A stretch of DNA of 64,000 nt, taken from the NCBI RefSeq assembly GCF_006363915.1, contig NZ_CP040946.1. One strand, written 5' to 3'. Below the pieces are notes generated by a model. That model saw only the letters and a program-made list of their open reading frames with translations, was not told where the DNA came from and searched no databases. Origin of the DNA: Methylophilus medardensis. GTDB taxonomy: Bacteria > Pseudomonadota > Gammaproteobacteria > Burkholderiales > Methylophilaceae. Every line of letters begins with the position of its first letter. Position 1 is the stretch's first letter. Below are positions 9,135 through 18,095 of the stretch, in pieces. The position numbers and the translations under genes are program-made.

Positions 9135-9227
9135 ACCCATATTACGATCAGGGGCTTGAAATCTGCTCAGGTATCCCAATTATTAGAACATCAGTATTGA
9201 GATTAACGAATTTAAGGATAGAACAAC

Positions 9228-11147
9228 ATGGCAAAAATTATCGGCATTGATTTGGGTACGACCAACTCCTGCGTGGCAGTAATGGAAGGCGGCAAACCTC
9301 GCGTGATTGAAAACGCTGAGGGCGCCCGTACCACTCCCTCCATTATCGCTTATCAAGAAGATGGCGAGATTTTGGTCGGTGCGCCAGCCAAGCGTCAAGC
9401 CGTCACCAACCCAAAAAATACCTTGTTTGCGGTCAAGCGTTTGATCGGCCGCCGTTTTGATGAAAAAGAAGTGCAAAAAGACATCGATTTGATGCCTTAC
9501 ACCATCGCGAAAGCCGACAATGGCGACGCATGGGTCGAAGTGCGTGGCAACAAACAAGCGCCGCCACAAATCTCTGCCGAAGTATTGCGCAAAATGAAAA
9601 AAACCGCCGAAGACTATTTGGGCGAAGAAGTAACAGAAGCGGTGATTACCGTGCCAGCTTATTTTAACGACAGTCAGCGTCAGGCCACCAAAGATGCAGG
9701 CCGCATTGCGGGCTTGGATGTGAAGCGCATCATCAATGAGCCAACCGCAGCTGCGCTGGCCTTCGGCATGGACAAACAAGAAGGTGACCGCAAAATTGCC
9801 GTCTACGACTTAGGTGGCGGTACCTTTGATATTTCCATTATCGAAATTACCGAAATTGATGGCGAACACCAGTTCGAAGTGTTGTCCACCAATGGTGACA
9901 CCTTCTTAGGCGGTGAAGACTTCGATAACCGTATCATTGACTTTTTGGCGGATGAGTTCAAAAAAGAGAACGGTTTGGACTTGCGCAACGACTTGCTGGC
10001 CAAACAGCGCCTGAAAGAGGCGGCTGAAAAAGCTAAAATTGAACTGTCAGGTGCACAACAAACTGAAGTGAACCTGCCATACATCACAGCGGATGCCAGC
10101 GGCCCGAAACACTTGGTGGTGAAAATCACCCGTGCAAAACTCGAGTCATTGGTTGAAGAACTGATTGAGCGCACCATTGCACCGTGCAAAACAGCATTGA
10201 AAGACGCTGGCGTATCTCCTGCCGATATTTCTGACGTGATTTTGGTGGGCGGTCAAAGCCGCATGCCAAAAGTGCAAGAAAAAGTGAAAGAGATTTTTGG
10301 CAAAGAACCACGTAAAGACGTGAACCCAGATGAAGCGGTTGCCGTGGGTGCAGCGATTCAAGGCGGCGTGCTCAAAGGTGACGTGAAAGACGTATTGTTG
10401 CTGGACGTGACGCCATTGTCACTTGGCATTGAGACACTGGGTAGTGTGATGACCAAGTTGATCAAGAAAAACACCACGATTCCAACCAAGGCTTCGCAAG
10501 TGTTTTCAACCGCTGAAGACAATCAAAATGCAGTGACCATTCACGTGTTGCAAGGCGAGCGCGAAATGGCCGCTGGCAACAAGAGCTTGGGTCAGTTTAA
10601 CTTGAGCGATATTCCGCCCTCTCCACGTGGCATGCCACAAATTGAGGTGACTTTTGATATCGATGCGAACGGTATCTTGCATGTGTCTGCCAAAGACAAA
10701 GCCACTGGCAAAGAAAACAAAATCACTATTAAGGCTAACTCCGGCTTGTCTGAAGAAGAAATTCAACGCATGGAAGAAGATGCAGCGAAATATGCGGACG
10801 AAGACAAAAAATTACGTGAACTGGTGGATGCCCGTAACCAAGCGGATAGCGTGCTGCACAGCGTGAAAAAATCACTGGCTGAGCATGGCGACAAGATCGA
10901 AGCGGACGAAAAAACTAAGATTGAAGACGCGATTAAAGCGCTTGAAGAAGTGGTTAAAGATGGCGATGACAAAGAAGTGATCGAGGCTAAAACCAATGCT
11001 CTGATGGAAGCTTCGCAAAAACTAGGCGAAAAAGTCTATGCTGAACAACAAGCACAGGCGAACACTGAAAGCGCGCAACCTGAAGCAGAAAAAACGGTTG
11101 AAGGCGATGTGGTGGATGCCGAGTTTGAAGAAGTGAAAAAGGACTAA
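9228..11147 (+). CDS. dnaK: Chaperone DnaK (Hsp70)
   Basis: The main Hsp70 chaperone, 639 residues. The ATPase domain opens with IGIDLGTTNSCVAVMEGG and contains YDLGGGTFDISI and ILVGGQSRMPKVQ. The linker DVLLLDVTPLSLGIE leads to the substrate-binding domain. The helical lid and acidic tail end in VVDAEFEEVKKD, the usual EEV-type ending of proteobacterial DnaK. AAGGA precedes the ATG. It is followed by a terminator before dnaJ. Confidence 0.98.
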   Translation: MAKIIGIDLGTTNSCVAVMEGGKPRVIENAEGARTTPSIIAYQEDGEILVGAPAKRQAVTNPKNTLFAVKRLIGRRFDEKEVQKDIDLMPYTIAKADNGDAWVEVRGNKQAPPQISAEVLRKMKKTAEDYLGEEVTEAVITVPAYFNDSQRQATKDAGRIAGLDVKRIINEPTAAALAFGMDKQEGDRKIAVYDLGGGTFDISIIEITEIDGEHQFEVLSTNGDTFLGGEDFDNRIIDFLADEFKKENGLDLRNDLLAKQRLKEAAEKAKIELSGAQQTEVNLPYITADASGPKHLVVKITRAKLESLVEELIERTIAPCKTALKDAGVSPADISDVILVGGQSRMPKVQEKVKEIFGKEPRKDVNPDEAVAVGAAIQGGVLKGDVKDVLLLDVTPLSLGIETLGSVMTKLIKKNTTIPTKASQVFSTAEDNQNAVTIHVLQGEREMAAGNKSLGQFNLSDIPPSPRGMPQIEVTFDIDANGILHVSAKDKATGKENKITIKANSGLSEEEIQRMEEDAAKYADEDKKLRELVDARNQADSVLHSVKKSLAEHGDKIEADEKTKIEDAIKALEEVVKDGDDKEVIEAKTNALMEASQKLGEKVYAEQQAQANTESAQPEAEKTVEGDVVDAEFEEVKKD

Positions 11148-11157
11148 GCTTGAAAAT

Positions 11158-11187
11158 GGCGAGTATGCAGGTACTCGCCTTTTTTTA
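11158..11187 (+). terminator. Intrinsic terminator between dnaK and dnaJ
   Basis: A perfect 8-bp stem, GGCGAGTA (11158-11165) with TACTCGCC (11172-11179), is followed by seven T residues. It may end most dnaK transcripts and so lower dnaJ expression relative to dnaK. Confidence 0.85.
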
Positions 11188-11198
11188 ATGATGCCGGC

Positions 11199-11228
11199 AA
11201 ACACACTCCGCAAATTGCGGGTGTGTTT
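11199..11228 (+). repeat. Second inverted repeat between dnaK and dnaJ
   Basis: An outer 8-bp stem (AAACACAC, 11199-11206, with GTGTGTTT, 11221-11228) encloses a 6-bp palindrome CCGCAA/TTGCGG, with a single bulged T. No T-run follows, so it is not a standard terminator. It lies 36 bases before dnaJ and may protect the processed dnaJ mRNA end or act on translation; that is inference. Confidence 0.6.
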
Positions 11229-11263
11229 GTCTTTATGGCACAAGCGTATTAAACGGAAAAACT

Positions 11264-12391
11264 ATGGCAGCCGCAAAAAAAGATTATTACGAAGTGTTGG
11301 GTGTGAACCGTGACGCCAGTGAAGAAGAAATCAAAAAAGCCTTCAAAAAACTGGCAATGAAGTTTCACCCTGACCGCAATCCGGATAACCCGAAAGCTGA
11401 AGAGAGTTTTAAAGAAGCCAAAGAAGCCTATGAGATTCTGAGCGATGAGCAAAAGCGCGCCGCTTATGACCAATACGGCCATGCAGGCGTCGATCAGAGC
11501 ATGGGCGGTGGTGGCTTTGGCGGATTCAACTCCGGCAACTTCAGTGATGCCTTTGGCGATATTTTTGGCGATATTTTCGGTGGTGCGCGCAATCAGCGTT
11601 CAAACGTCTATCGTGGTGCCGATTTGCGTTACAACCTCGAAATCTCGCTTGAGGATGCCGCCAGAGGGACTGAAACCAAGATTCGCATTCCAGTCCAAAC
11701 CAGTTGTGAAACTTGTCATGGCTCAGGCGCCCGTCCTGGTACCTCCCCGGTGACCTGCACCACCTGTAATGGGCATGGTCAGGTGCGTATGCAGCAAGGT
11801 TTTTTCTCGGTTCAGCAAACCTGCCCAAAATGTCACGGCACCGGAAAAATGGTGAAAGAGCCTTGCCCGACCTGCCATGGCGGCGGTCGTGTCAAACAAA
11901 ACAAGACCTTGAACGTCAAAATCCCCGCGGGTGTAGACGAAGGCGATCGCATTCGCTTGAGTGGTGAGGGCGAAGCGGGCGTCAATGGCGGGCCGACCGG
12001 TGATTTGTATGTAGTGGTTCACCTCAAAGAACATGCCATTTTTCAGCGTGATGGCGCAAATCTGCATTGTGAAATGCCGATCAGCTTTAGTACCGCTGCA
12101 TTGGGCGGTGAAATTGAAGTCCCAACCTTGGATGGCGCTGCAAAAATGAAGATTCCGGCTGAAACACAAACCGGTGGTGTGTTCCGCTTGCGTGGCAAAG
12201 GGATCAAGCCTTTGCGCTCCAGCGAACATGGGGACCTGATGGTGCATGTGGTGGTTGAGACGCCTGTGCGACTGACTGAAAAACAAAAAGATCTGTTACG
12301 CGAGTTTGAAAGCAGCACGCAAGCCGATGCTGGTAAACACAGCCCTAAAAATAAAAGCTGGGTAGATAAAGCGCGCGATTTTTTCAGTTAA
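11264..12391 (+). CDS. dnaJ: Co-chaperone DnaJ (Hsp40)
   Basis: DnaJ loads substrates on DnaK and stimulates its ATPase. The 375-residue protein is a full type I Hsp40: a J domain with the HPD motif in KFHPDRNPD, a Gly/Phe-rich linker (GGGGFGGFNSGNF), four CxxCxGxG zinc repeats (CETCHGSG, CTTCNGHG, CPKCHGTG, CPTCHGGG), and the C-terminal substrate domains. A strong terminator follows it. Confidence 0.98.
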   Translation: MAAAKKDYYEVLGVNRDASEEEIKKAFKKLAMKFHPDRNPDNPKAEESFKEAKEAYEILSDEQKRAAYDQYGHAGVDQSMGGGGFGGFNSGNFSDAFGDIFGDIFGGARNQRSNVYRGADLRYNLEISLEDAARGTETKIRIPVQTSCETCHGSGARPGTSPVTCTTCNGHGQVRMQQGFFSVQQTCPKCHGTGKMVKEPCPTCHGGGRVKQNKTLNVKIPAGVDEGDRIRLSGEGEAGVNGGPTGDLYVVVHLKEHAIFQRDGANLHCEMPISFSTAALGGEIEVPTLDGAAKMKIPAETQTGGVFRLRGKGIKPLRSSEHGDLMVHVVVETPVRLTEKQKDLLREFESSTQADAGKHSPKNKSWVDKARDFFS

Positions 12392-12408
12392 TTACTTGTG
12401 GTAGCTTG

Positions 12409-12461
12409 GCGTATGGCTTGGTAATCTCTCGATTGCTAAGCCATACGCTATTTCGTTTTTT
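12409..12461 (+). terminator. Intrinsic terminator after dnaJ
   Basis: An 11-bp perfect stem GCGTATGGCTT (12409-12419) pairs with AAGCCATACGC (12438-12448) and is followed by a T-rich tract ending near 12461. It closes the chaperone cluster. Confidence 0.85.
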
Positions 12462-12539
12462 AATCGATTGCTTTCAACGGCGCTTGCAAGTTGTTGTTTT
12501 TATTAAAGTTACAATTTAATAACAATTAAATTTTGGCTT

Positions 12540-12722
12540 TTACAATTCAGTTACAGCTTGGTCAAATTACTGCAATAACTCCTCCCTAAAATGAACTCAT
12601 CTTTAAACGAAACACAAAATGTTTTGTTTGATGGCTGGTTTAGTTGATTTTTCGACGACTAGTATTGATTTCCTCCTGATCCAAACCCCCTTTTAACCCG
12701 CATTAGCGGGTTTCTTTTTTTG
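12540..12722 (+). ncRNA. Candidate small RNA between dnaJ and the ParA-like gene
   Basis: The gap after the dnaJ terminator has no credible reading frame but ends in a second intrinsic terminator, AACCCGC-ATTA-GCGGGTT (12695-12712) plus a T-run. Something other than dnaJ must therefore be transcribed into it. Inside are a hairpin around 12611-12629 and two C-rich stretches complementary to ribosome binding sites (CTCCTCCC near 12579-12586 and TCCTCCT near 12670). Exposed anti-Shine-Dalgarno motifs are typical of regulatory sRNAs. No family was recognised, and the 5' end and promoter could not be fixed. Confidence 0.35.
12695..12722 (+). terminator. Intrinsic terminator of the candidate small RNA
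   Basis: The stem AACCCGC/GCGGGTT has an ATTA loop and is followed by TTTCTTTTTTTT-like sequence. It stands about 235 bases after the dnaJ terminator and 125 bases before the next gene, so it belongs to an independent transcript. Confidence 0.8.
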
Positions 12723-12847
12723 TGCGCTCACCTGCTTCCTCATCGCCATGATACGGGCGGGGTGGCCTGTGCTAACAACATCGTTTATGATGACATGCAT
12801 TGTTGGTATGTTTCTTGTTGAGAACGATGTCTGAGCACACTTAAATC

Positions 12848-13639
12848 ATGTTGAAAATCGCTATTTTTAATCAGAAAGCTGGCGTAGGCGCGACGACCAC
12901 TGCACTGAATCTGGCGGCTGCCTGCTATCGCAAAAAACGTCAGGTCGCTTTATTGGATATGGACCCGCAGGCCAGGCTGACTGAAATCTACAAGCACACT
13001 GGGTTAAATCTCCAGCAGCATTTGTTCAAGTTTTATCAGGAGGCGACCCCTCTCGATAGTTTGTGTCAGCCTTTACGGAATGGTTTGCAGTTGATCCCCG
13101 CCAGCCCTGAGTTGGTGAAGGTGGATGCCCAATGCGGACGTGGGCCGGCAACGTTGCAGAAACTCGGGCAAGGGCTACAAGTGTTGGCGCAAGCACAGCC
13201 GGCGTTAGAGGTGCTGATGGACTGTTGTCCCTGCATAGGCGTTCTACCCCTGAGTGCGGTGTTCGCCAGCGATTTGGTGTTAGTGCCGGTGGCCACAGAT
13301 TACTTGTCGATTCACTCTGCAGTGAAAATGGACAAAGCACTGAATGCCTTGCAGCCGGTATTAAAACGCAAGATTCAGCGCCGTTATTTGTTGACGCGGG
13401 CGGAGAAGCGCAAAGCCATGACCACCGAAGTTGAGTTAGAGATGCGCCGTTTGTTTGGTAGCGAGGTGTTGATCAGTAAAATCCACGAGCACGCAGCCTT
13501 GGCCGAGAGTGCGCGCATGGGGCAGCATGTGTTTGAATACGATGCGGACAGTAGCGCTGCACAAGACTTCATGGCATTGTACTTTGAGCTGCAAGATGTC
13601 ATTAAACAACTCCCGCGCCCAACGCCTGTGGCAGCCTGA
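12848..13639 (+). CDS. ParA/MinD-like protein with degenerate P-loop
   Basis: A 263-residue protein of the ParA/MinD family (SIMIBI class). The N-terminus IAIFNQKAGVGATTTALNLA aligns with the deviant Walker A motif KGGVGKTT. The signature lysine (Lys10) is kept, but the P-loop lysine is Ala15 (codon GCG). LLDMDPQARLTEIY matches the DxDPQ switch region, and LMDCCPCIGVLPLSAV matches the second switch. ATP hydrolysis is probably lost or weak. There is no parB or parS beside it and its role is unknown. It converges on corA, two bases apart. Confidence 0.75.
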   Translation: MLKIAIFNQKAGVGATTTALNLAAACYRKKRQVALLDMDPQARLTEIYKHTGLNLQQHLFKFYQEATPLDSLCQPLRNGLQLIPASPELVKVDAQCGRGPATLQKLGQGLQVLAQAQPALEVLMDCCPCIGVLPLSAVFASDLVLVPVATDYLSIHSAVKMDKALNALQPVLKRKIQRRYLLTRAEKRKAMTTEVELEMRRLFGSEVLISKIHEHAALAESARMGQHVFEYDADSSAAQDFMALYFELQDVIKQLPRPTPVAA

Positions 13640-13641
13640 AG

Positions 13642-14775
13642 CTAAGCTTCTCTTCGACTACTTAACCATTGTCGCCGCCAAAACACGAGCAACATGGCGA
13701 CTGCAATCCCCAGCATCATGAGAATGGCCCACCAAAATCCTTGCGGGTCCTTTAGCCAAGGCATTTCATTGAAATTCATGCCAAAAATCCCAGCGATCAG
13801 CGTGGCTGGCATGAACAGCATCGCGACCACTGTCAATGCACGCACTTCAAGATTGACCCGCTGACTGAGGCTGGTCATGTAAATGTCCATCAAGCCGCTC
13901 AGCGTGTCGCGAATAGCCTCTAAGGATTCTGTGAAATGAACGGTATGGTCATACAAATCACGCAGGTAGGGCAGGGTTTGGGCACTGAAAAACCCATGTT
14001 CATTGCGAATCAAGCTGTTGAGGACTTCACGCAATGGCCATACCGCCCGCCGCAGCTGTATCGTGACATGCTTGAGGCGGTGAATATTCTGTAAATCTTC
14101 TGGGCTCGGATGGTTGAGCAGATGGTTTTCAAGCCGCTCGGCATCCTCATTAATGGCCTCCAGTACTTGAAAGTAGCGCTCCATTAGACTGTCGAGAAGC
14201 GCATAACACAAATAATCTGGCCCACTTTGTCGGATTAAAAGCTGACCTTGACGCAGGCGTTCACGCACGGGTTCAAAACTTCCGGAAGGCCTTTCTTGAA
14301 AAGTCAGTAACCACTCGCGGCCGAGTGCCATGCTGATTTGTTCAGAGCTGACACTCATGCTTTCGCTATCGTAGTAAAACAGCCGCGTCTCCAAAAACAG
14401 ATAATCCGGGTAAATATCTAATTTTGGGCGTTGTTCAGTATTTAGGATGTCGTCTAGCACCAGTGGATGCAGTTTGAAGCGCCGTGCGACCGCTTGTAGT
14501 AGCGCAATATCAAGTACCCCATGCACATTGATCCAAGCAACATGCGCAGGGGGCGCCTGCCAATCTGTGATCTCTTTCAGGGTCAGTTGCTGCGACAAGA
14601 TGTCCTGATCGTTGTAGCAAATCTTGTGGATCGTGGCACTGGGAGATGTCGCGCCCTCAACCGCTACGATAGCTTCTGCGGTATTGTTGCCCAATAATCT
14701 GTGTTTGCGATGCGAATGTTTACGTCTGGCCATCATTAATCCATGTCTAAAGGCCGTTTTAGCATAAGCGTTCAT
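13642..14775 (-). CDS. corA: Magnesium/cobalt transporter CorA
   Basis: CorA forms a pentameric inner-membrane channel for Mg2+ (also Co2+ and Ni2+). The 377-residue protein has a long cytoplasmic funnel domain and two C-terminal transmembrane helices. The first ends in the selectivity motif GMN (IAGIFGMNFNEMP), and a basic tail follows (FWRRQWLSSRREA). The start is uncertain: ATG 14775 gives the longest form, while ATG pairs at 14736/14733 would remove a short basic leader. It is divergent from aroC. Confidence 0.92.
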   Translation of the reverse strand: MNAYAKTAFRHGLMMARRKHSHRKHRLLGNNTAEAIVAVEGATSPSATIHKICYNDQDILSQQLTLKEITDWQAPPAHVAWINVHGVLDIALLQAVARRFKLHPLVLDDILNTEQRPKLDIYPDYLFLETRLFYYDSESMSVSSEQISMALGREWLLTFQERPSGSFEPVRERLRQGQLLIRQSGPDYLCYALLDSLMERYFQVLEAINEDAERLENHLLNHPSPEDLQNIHRLKHVTIQLRRAVWPLREVLNSLIRNEHGFFSAQTLPYLRDLYDHTVHFTESLEAIRDTLSGLMDIYMTSLSQRVNLEVRALTVVAMLFMPATLIAGIFGMNFNEMPWLKDPQGFWWAILMMLGIAVAMLLVFWRRQWLSSRREA

Positions 14776-14817
14776 GCGCTGGAAATCAACCCGTTGGCGG
14801 GCGCGGCGGGGACTCTA

Positions 14818-14826
14818 TGCTAAAAT
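14818..14826 (+). promoter_or_regulatory. Extended -10 promoter of aroC
   Basis: TGCTAAAAT is an extended -10 element (TGnTATAAT type) 29 bases before the aroC ATG. No well-spaced -35 is visible, as is common with extended -10 promoters. Confidence 0.4.
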
Positions 14827-14854
14827 AAAGAAAATTATTGATTGAGAGCTACGC

Positions 14855-15946
14855 ATGTCTGGCAATACCATTGGCACCTTGTTTACCTTGACCTCGTTTG
14901 GCGAGTCACACGGCCCTGGCATTGGCGGGATTGTCGATGGATGCCCGCCAGGGCTCGAACTCAGCGCTGCCGATTTGCAGGTAGATCTTGATCGCCGCAA
15001 ACCGGGCACCTCGCGCCATGTGACCCAGCGTGCAGAAGCCGACGAAGTGGAGATTCTGTCTGGCGTGTTTGAGGGGAAAACGACAGGGACCCCGATTGGT
15101 TTGCTGATTCGGAATACCGACCAGCGTTCGCAAGATTACAGCAAGATCATGGATACTTTCCGCCCAGGCCATGCGGATTACACCTATAGCCAAAAATATG
15201 GCATCCGCGATTATCGGGGTGGTGGTCGCTCTAGTGCGCGCGAAACCGCTGTGCGTGTGGCGGCGGGTGCGATTGCTAAAAAGTGGCTCAAGCAACAATA
15301 TGGTGTGCAAGTTCGGGGCTATCTGAGTCAACTTGGTGACATTAAAATTCCATTTGTAAACTGGGACGCCTTGGCGGTGGAGGGCAACGCGTTTTTTTCA
15401 CCCAATGTTGAAATTTTGCCGCAACTTGAGGCTTACATGGATCAGATCCGCAGCGAACGTGATTCAGTCGGTGCGCAAATCACAGTGGTGGCAGAAAATG
15501 TGCCCGTCGGTTTAGGCGAGCCGGTGTTTGACCGTCTCGATGCCGATATCGCGCATGCCATGATGGGCATCAACGCGGTAAAAGGCATTGAAATTGGCGC
15601 GGGCTTTGCGTCTGTGGCGCAGCGTGGCAGTGTGCACAGTGATGAATTAACGCCTGAGGGCTTTGCGACCAATCACGCAGGCGGTATTTTGGGCGGTATT
15701 TCTAGTGGCCAAGCGATTGTCGTCAACGTCGCGTTTAAGCCGACCTCCAGCATTCCACAACAACGCCACTCGATCAATCAGGCAGGGGAACCGGTGTTAA
15801 TGCAAACGACAGGTCGTCACGATCCTTGCGTCGGCATCCGCGCGACGCCGATTGTTGAAGCCATGCTGGCTCTGGTGCTGATGGATCATGCTTTACGCCA
15901 TCGTGGTCAGAATGCCGATGTGCATTCGGATCTCCGCAATCTTTAA
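14855..15946 (+). CDS. aroC: Chorismate synthase
   Basis: This enzyme converts EPSP to chorismate using reduced FMN, the last common step of aromatic synthesis. The 363-residue protein contains the family signatures GESHGPGIGGIVDGCPPG, YRGGGRSSARETAVRVAAGAIA and GRHDPCVGIRATPIVEAM. It is followed after 57 bases by an MFS gene in the same direction. Confidence 0.97.
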   Translation: MSGNTIGTLFTLTSFGESHGPGIGGIVDGCPPGLELSAADLQVDLDRRKPGTSRHVTQRAEADEVEILSGVFEGKTTGTPIGLLIRNTDQRSQDYSKIMDTFRPGHADYTYSQKYGIRDYRGGGRSSARETAVRVAAGAIAKKWLKQQYGVQVRGYLSQLGDIKIPFVNWDALAVEGNAFFSPNVEILPQLEAYMDQIRSERDSVGAQITVVAENVPVGLGEPVFDRLDADIAHAMMGINAVKGIEIGAGFASVAQRGSVHSDELTPEGFATNHAGGILGGISSGQAIVVNVAFKPTSSIPQQRHSINQAGEPVLMQTTGRHDPCVGIRATPIVEAMLALVLMDHALRHRGQNADVHSDLRNL

Positions 15947-16003
15947 GCCCCTCATTCACCCGGGCATCCGTCCGGGTGCACTTGATCTACGCGCGAGATA
16001 CTC

Positions 16004-17176
16004 ATGAGCCACGCCTTACATTTCAATCTCTCGCGCTTCTATTTTATCTACTACTTTTTTGTCGGTGCGTTTGTCCCTTATTGGGGGCTGTATCTCACCG
16101 CAGAGTCCTTTTCGCCAGCTGATATTGGCGTTTTGATGTCGTTGTTTCAGTTAAGTCGGATTGTTGCACCCAATCTTTGGGGCTGGTTGGCAGACCATAC
16201 CGGCCAGCGCGTGCGTTGGATACGCACCACGGCGTTTCTGGGTTTACTTGGCTTCATCGCCATCTTTTGGGCGCACGATTTCAGCAGCATGTTTGTCGTG
16301 ATGATCGCGCTGAGTTTATTTACCAGCTCCACCTTACCGCTCTCCGAGTCATTGGTGCTGGCGCATTTGGCAAGCACCAATGGCCATTACAGCAAAATTC
16401 GGTTGTGGGGCTCATGGGGCTTCATTTTTGCTTCTATCTTGCTTGGATACTTGACCGACTGGTTTGGTATTGCCAGTTTGCTTTGGTTTATTTTGCTAGT
16501 GCAATGCATCCTGTTTGCACTGACTTGGAAGTTGCCGGAGGCGCATGTGCCGCCGCACCCGCATGATGACTTTTCCGTCTGGCAGATCCTCAAGCAGCCC
16601 GCGGTGCTCTCGTTGCTGATTGGTTGTGCCATGATGGTGACCGCACATGGGTTGATGTATAACTTTTATTCGATCTATCTGGCGGAGCACGGCTACAGCA
16701 AAGGCATGATCGGCTGGTTATGGTCTTTAGGGGTGATCTGTGAGATTGGTATTTTTATGAAAATGCCGTGGATTATGGCGCGTTTTAAACTCAAAACCAT
16801 TTTGCTAGTGAGCCTGCTGATCGGTGTTGTACGTTTTAGTATGATGGGTTTGGTGCCGGATAACCTTTGGCTTTTGTTGCTTGCGCAGACCATGCATGCG
16901 TTCACGTTTGGCAGTTTTCATGCCGCGTCCGTTGAGGTGGTCACACAGTATTTTAATGGACGTCATCAGGCGAAGGGCCAGGCTATTTATAACAGTGTCG
17001 CCTATGGCATTGGCGGCGCCTTGGGCGGGTTGCTGGGTGGATTCGCCTTGCAGTATCTGGGCGGGCAGCTCACGTTTACCTTGGCGGCGATCTTTCCGCT
17101 GCTGGGTGCCATCATTGTGGCCGCAGGGTTGCATTTATCACAGCCATACGCACGTCGGGGCATGTTTAGTCATTGA
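16004..17176 (+). CDS. MFS transporter (MFS_1_like, HcaT-type)
   Basis: A 390-residue inner-membrane protein with about 12 hydrophobic helices. The N-terminus FYFIYYFFVGAFVPYWGLYL and the pattern of RIVAPNLWGWLADHTGQR between helices 2 and 3 resemble the HcaT/LacY-like MFS group annotated as 3-phenylpropionate or nucleoside permeases. The substrate cannot be told from sequence. It follows aroC and ends before a shared terminator with folE2. Confidence 0.8.
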   Translation: MSHALHFNLSRFYFIYYFFVGAFVPYWGLYLTAESFSPADIGVLMSLFQLSRIVAPNLWGWLADHTGQRVRWIRTTAFLGLLGFIAIFWAHDFSSMFVVMIALSLFTSSTLPLSESLVLAHLASTNGHYSKIRLWGSWGFIFASILLGYLTDWFGIASLLWFILLVQCILFALTWKLPEAHVPPHPHDDFSVWQILKQPAVLSLLIGCAMMVTAHGLMYNFYSIYLAEHGYSKGMIGWLWSLGVICEIGIFMKMPWIMARFKLKTILLVSLLIGVVRFSMMGLVPDNLWLLLLAQTMHAFTFGSFHAASVEVVTQYFNGRHQAKGQAIYNSVAYGIGGALGGLLGGFALQYLGGQLTFTLAAIFPLLGAIIVAAGLHLSQPYARRGMFSH

Positions 17177-17199
17177 GCGGTGGCAGTGTTACACCCAAT

Positions 17200-17226
17200 A
17201 AAAAGCCCGCATGCGGGCTTTTTTAT
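17200..17226. terminator. Bidirectional terminator between MFS gene and folE2
   Basis: AAAAAGCCCGC-AT-GCGGGCTTTTTT is a near-perfect palindrome with A and T runs on either side, so it can stop transcription from both convergent genes. Confidence 0.85.
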
Positions 17227-17239
17227 TGCTTGAACGTTG

Positions 17240-18046
17240 TTAGTTGACGCGCTTATCGCGCTCAATCAAAGCATACGCGCTGTGGTTGTGAATCGACTCG
17301 AAGTTTTCAGACTCCACCACATATTTGACGATGCGTTTTTCATCGTTTAATTGTGCAGCCACATCACGGACCATGTCTTCCACAAATTTCGGATTGTCGT
17401 AGGCACGCTCTGTGACATATTTTTCATCAGGACGTTTGAGCAAGCCATAAAGTTGGCAAGACGCTTGGTCTTCAATCAACGTGATGAGGTCTTCTAGCCA
17501 CATAAATTCGTTTAATAATGCGGTGACGGTCACGTGTGAGCGCTGATTATGGGCACCGTAGTCAGAGATTTTTTTGCTGCATGGACACAGGCTTGTCACA
17601 GGCACCATCACTTGCACCGTGATTTCGAACTTACCATTTTTAATCTCGCCAATAAAAGTCACTTCGTAATCAAGCAGACTTTTGACACCAGATACCGGCG
17701 CCGCTTTATTGATGAAATAAGGGAAACGCATTTCAACATACCCAGACTCGGCTTCGAGGCGCTCGACCATTTGGCGCAAAATCGTCTCAAAGGAGTCGAT
17801 TGAAATGGCATGCTCGTTCATGTTTAGGATCTCGACAAAGCGAGACATGTGCGTGCCCTTGAAGTTGTGCGGTAGATGCACGTACATATCAAACAAGGCA
17901 ACAGTGTGCTGTTCACCACCAGATTTGTCTTTAACAATGACTGGATGACGAATAGATTTAATGCCGACTTTATTGATGTCCAGTCTGCGCACATCCGGCG
18001 TATTCTGCACGTCTTCAATCGTCGTTGGGATCACGGGTTGATTCAT
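17240..18046 (-). CDS. folE2: GTP cyclohydrolase FolE2 (type IB)
   Basis: FolE2 makes 7,8-dihydroneopterin triphosphate from GTP, the first step of folate synthesis, and can work with metals other than zinc. The 268-residue protein has the key cysteine in VTSLCPCSKKISDYGAHNQRS and the MRFPYFINKAAPVSG segment of the family. It is the last gene of the xseB-ispA-dxs-folE2 run, 49 bases after dxs. Confidence 0.94.
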   Translation of the reverse strand: MNQPVIPTTIEDVQNTPDVRRLDINKVGIKSIRHPVIVKDKSGGEQHTVALFDMYVHLPHNFKGTHMSRFVEILNMNEHAISIDSFETILRQMVERLEAESGYVEMRFPYFINKAAPVSGVKSLLDYEVTFIGEIKNGKFEITVQVMVPVTSLCPCSKKISDYGAHNQRSHVTVTALLNEFMWLEDLITLIEDQASCQLYGLLKRPDEKYVTERAYDNPKFVEDMVRDVAAQLNDEKRIVKYVVESENFESIHNHSAYALIERDKRVN

Positions 18047-18095
18047 TAGCGTTCCATGGCGGAAAATCTCGCCTGTTGGTTAATAGTTGAGTTTA

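Noticed and set aside
15959..15980. Hairpin CACCCGG/CCGGGTG between aroC and the MFS gene
   Set aside because: There is no T-run after it, so I do not call it a terminator; its role is unclear.
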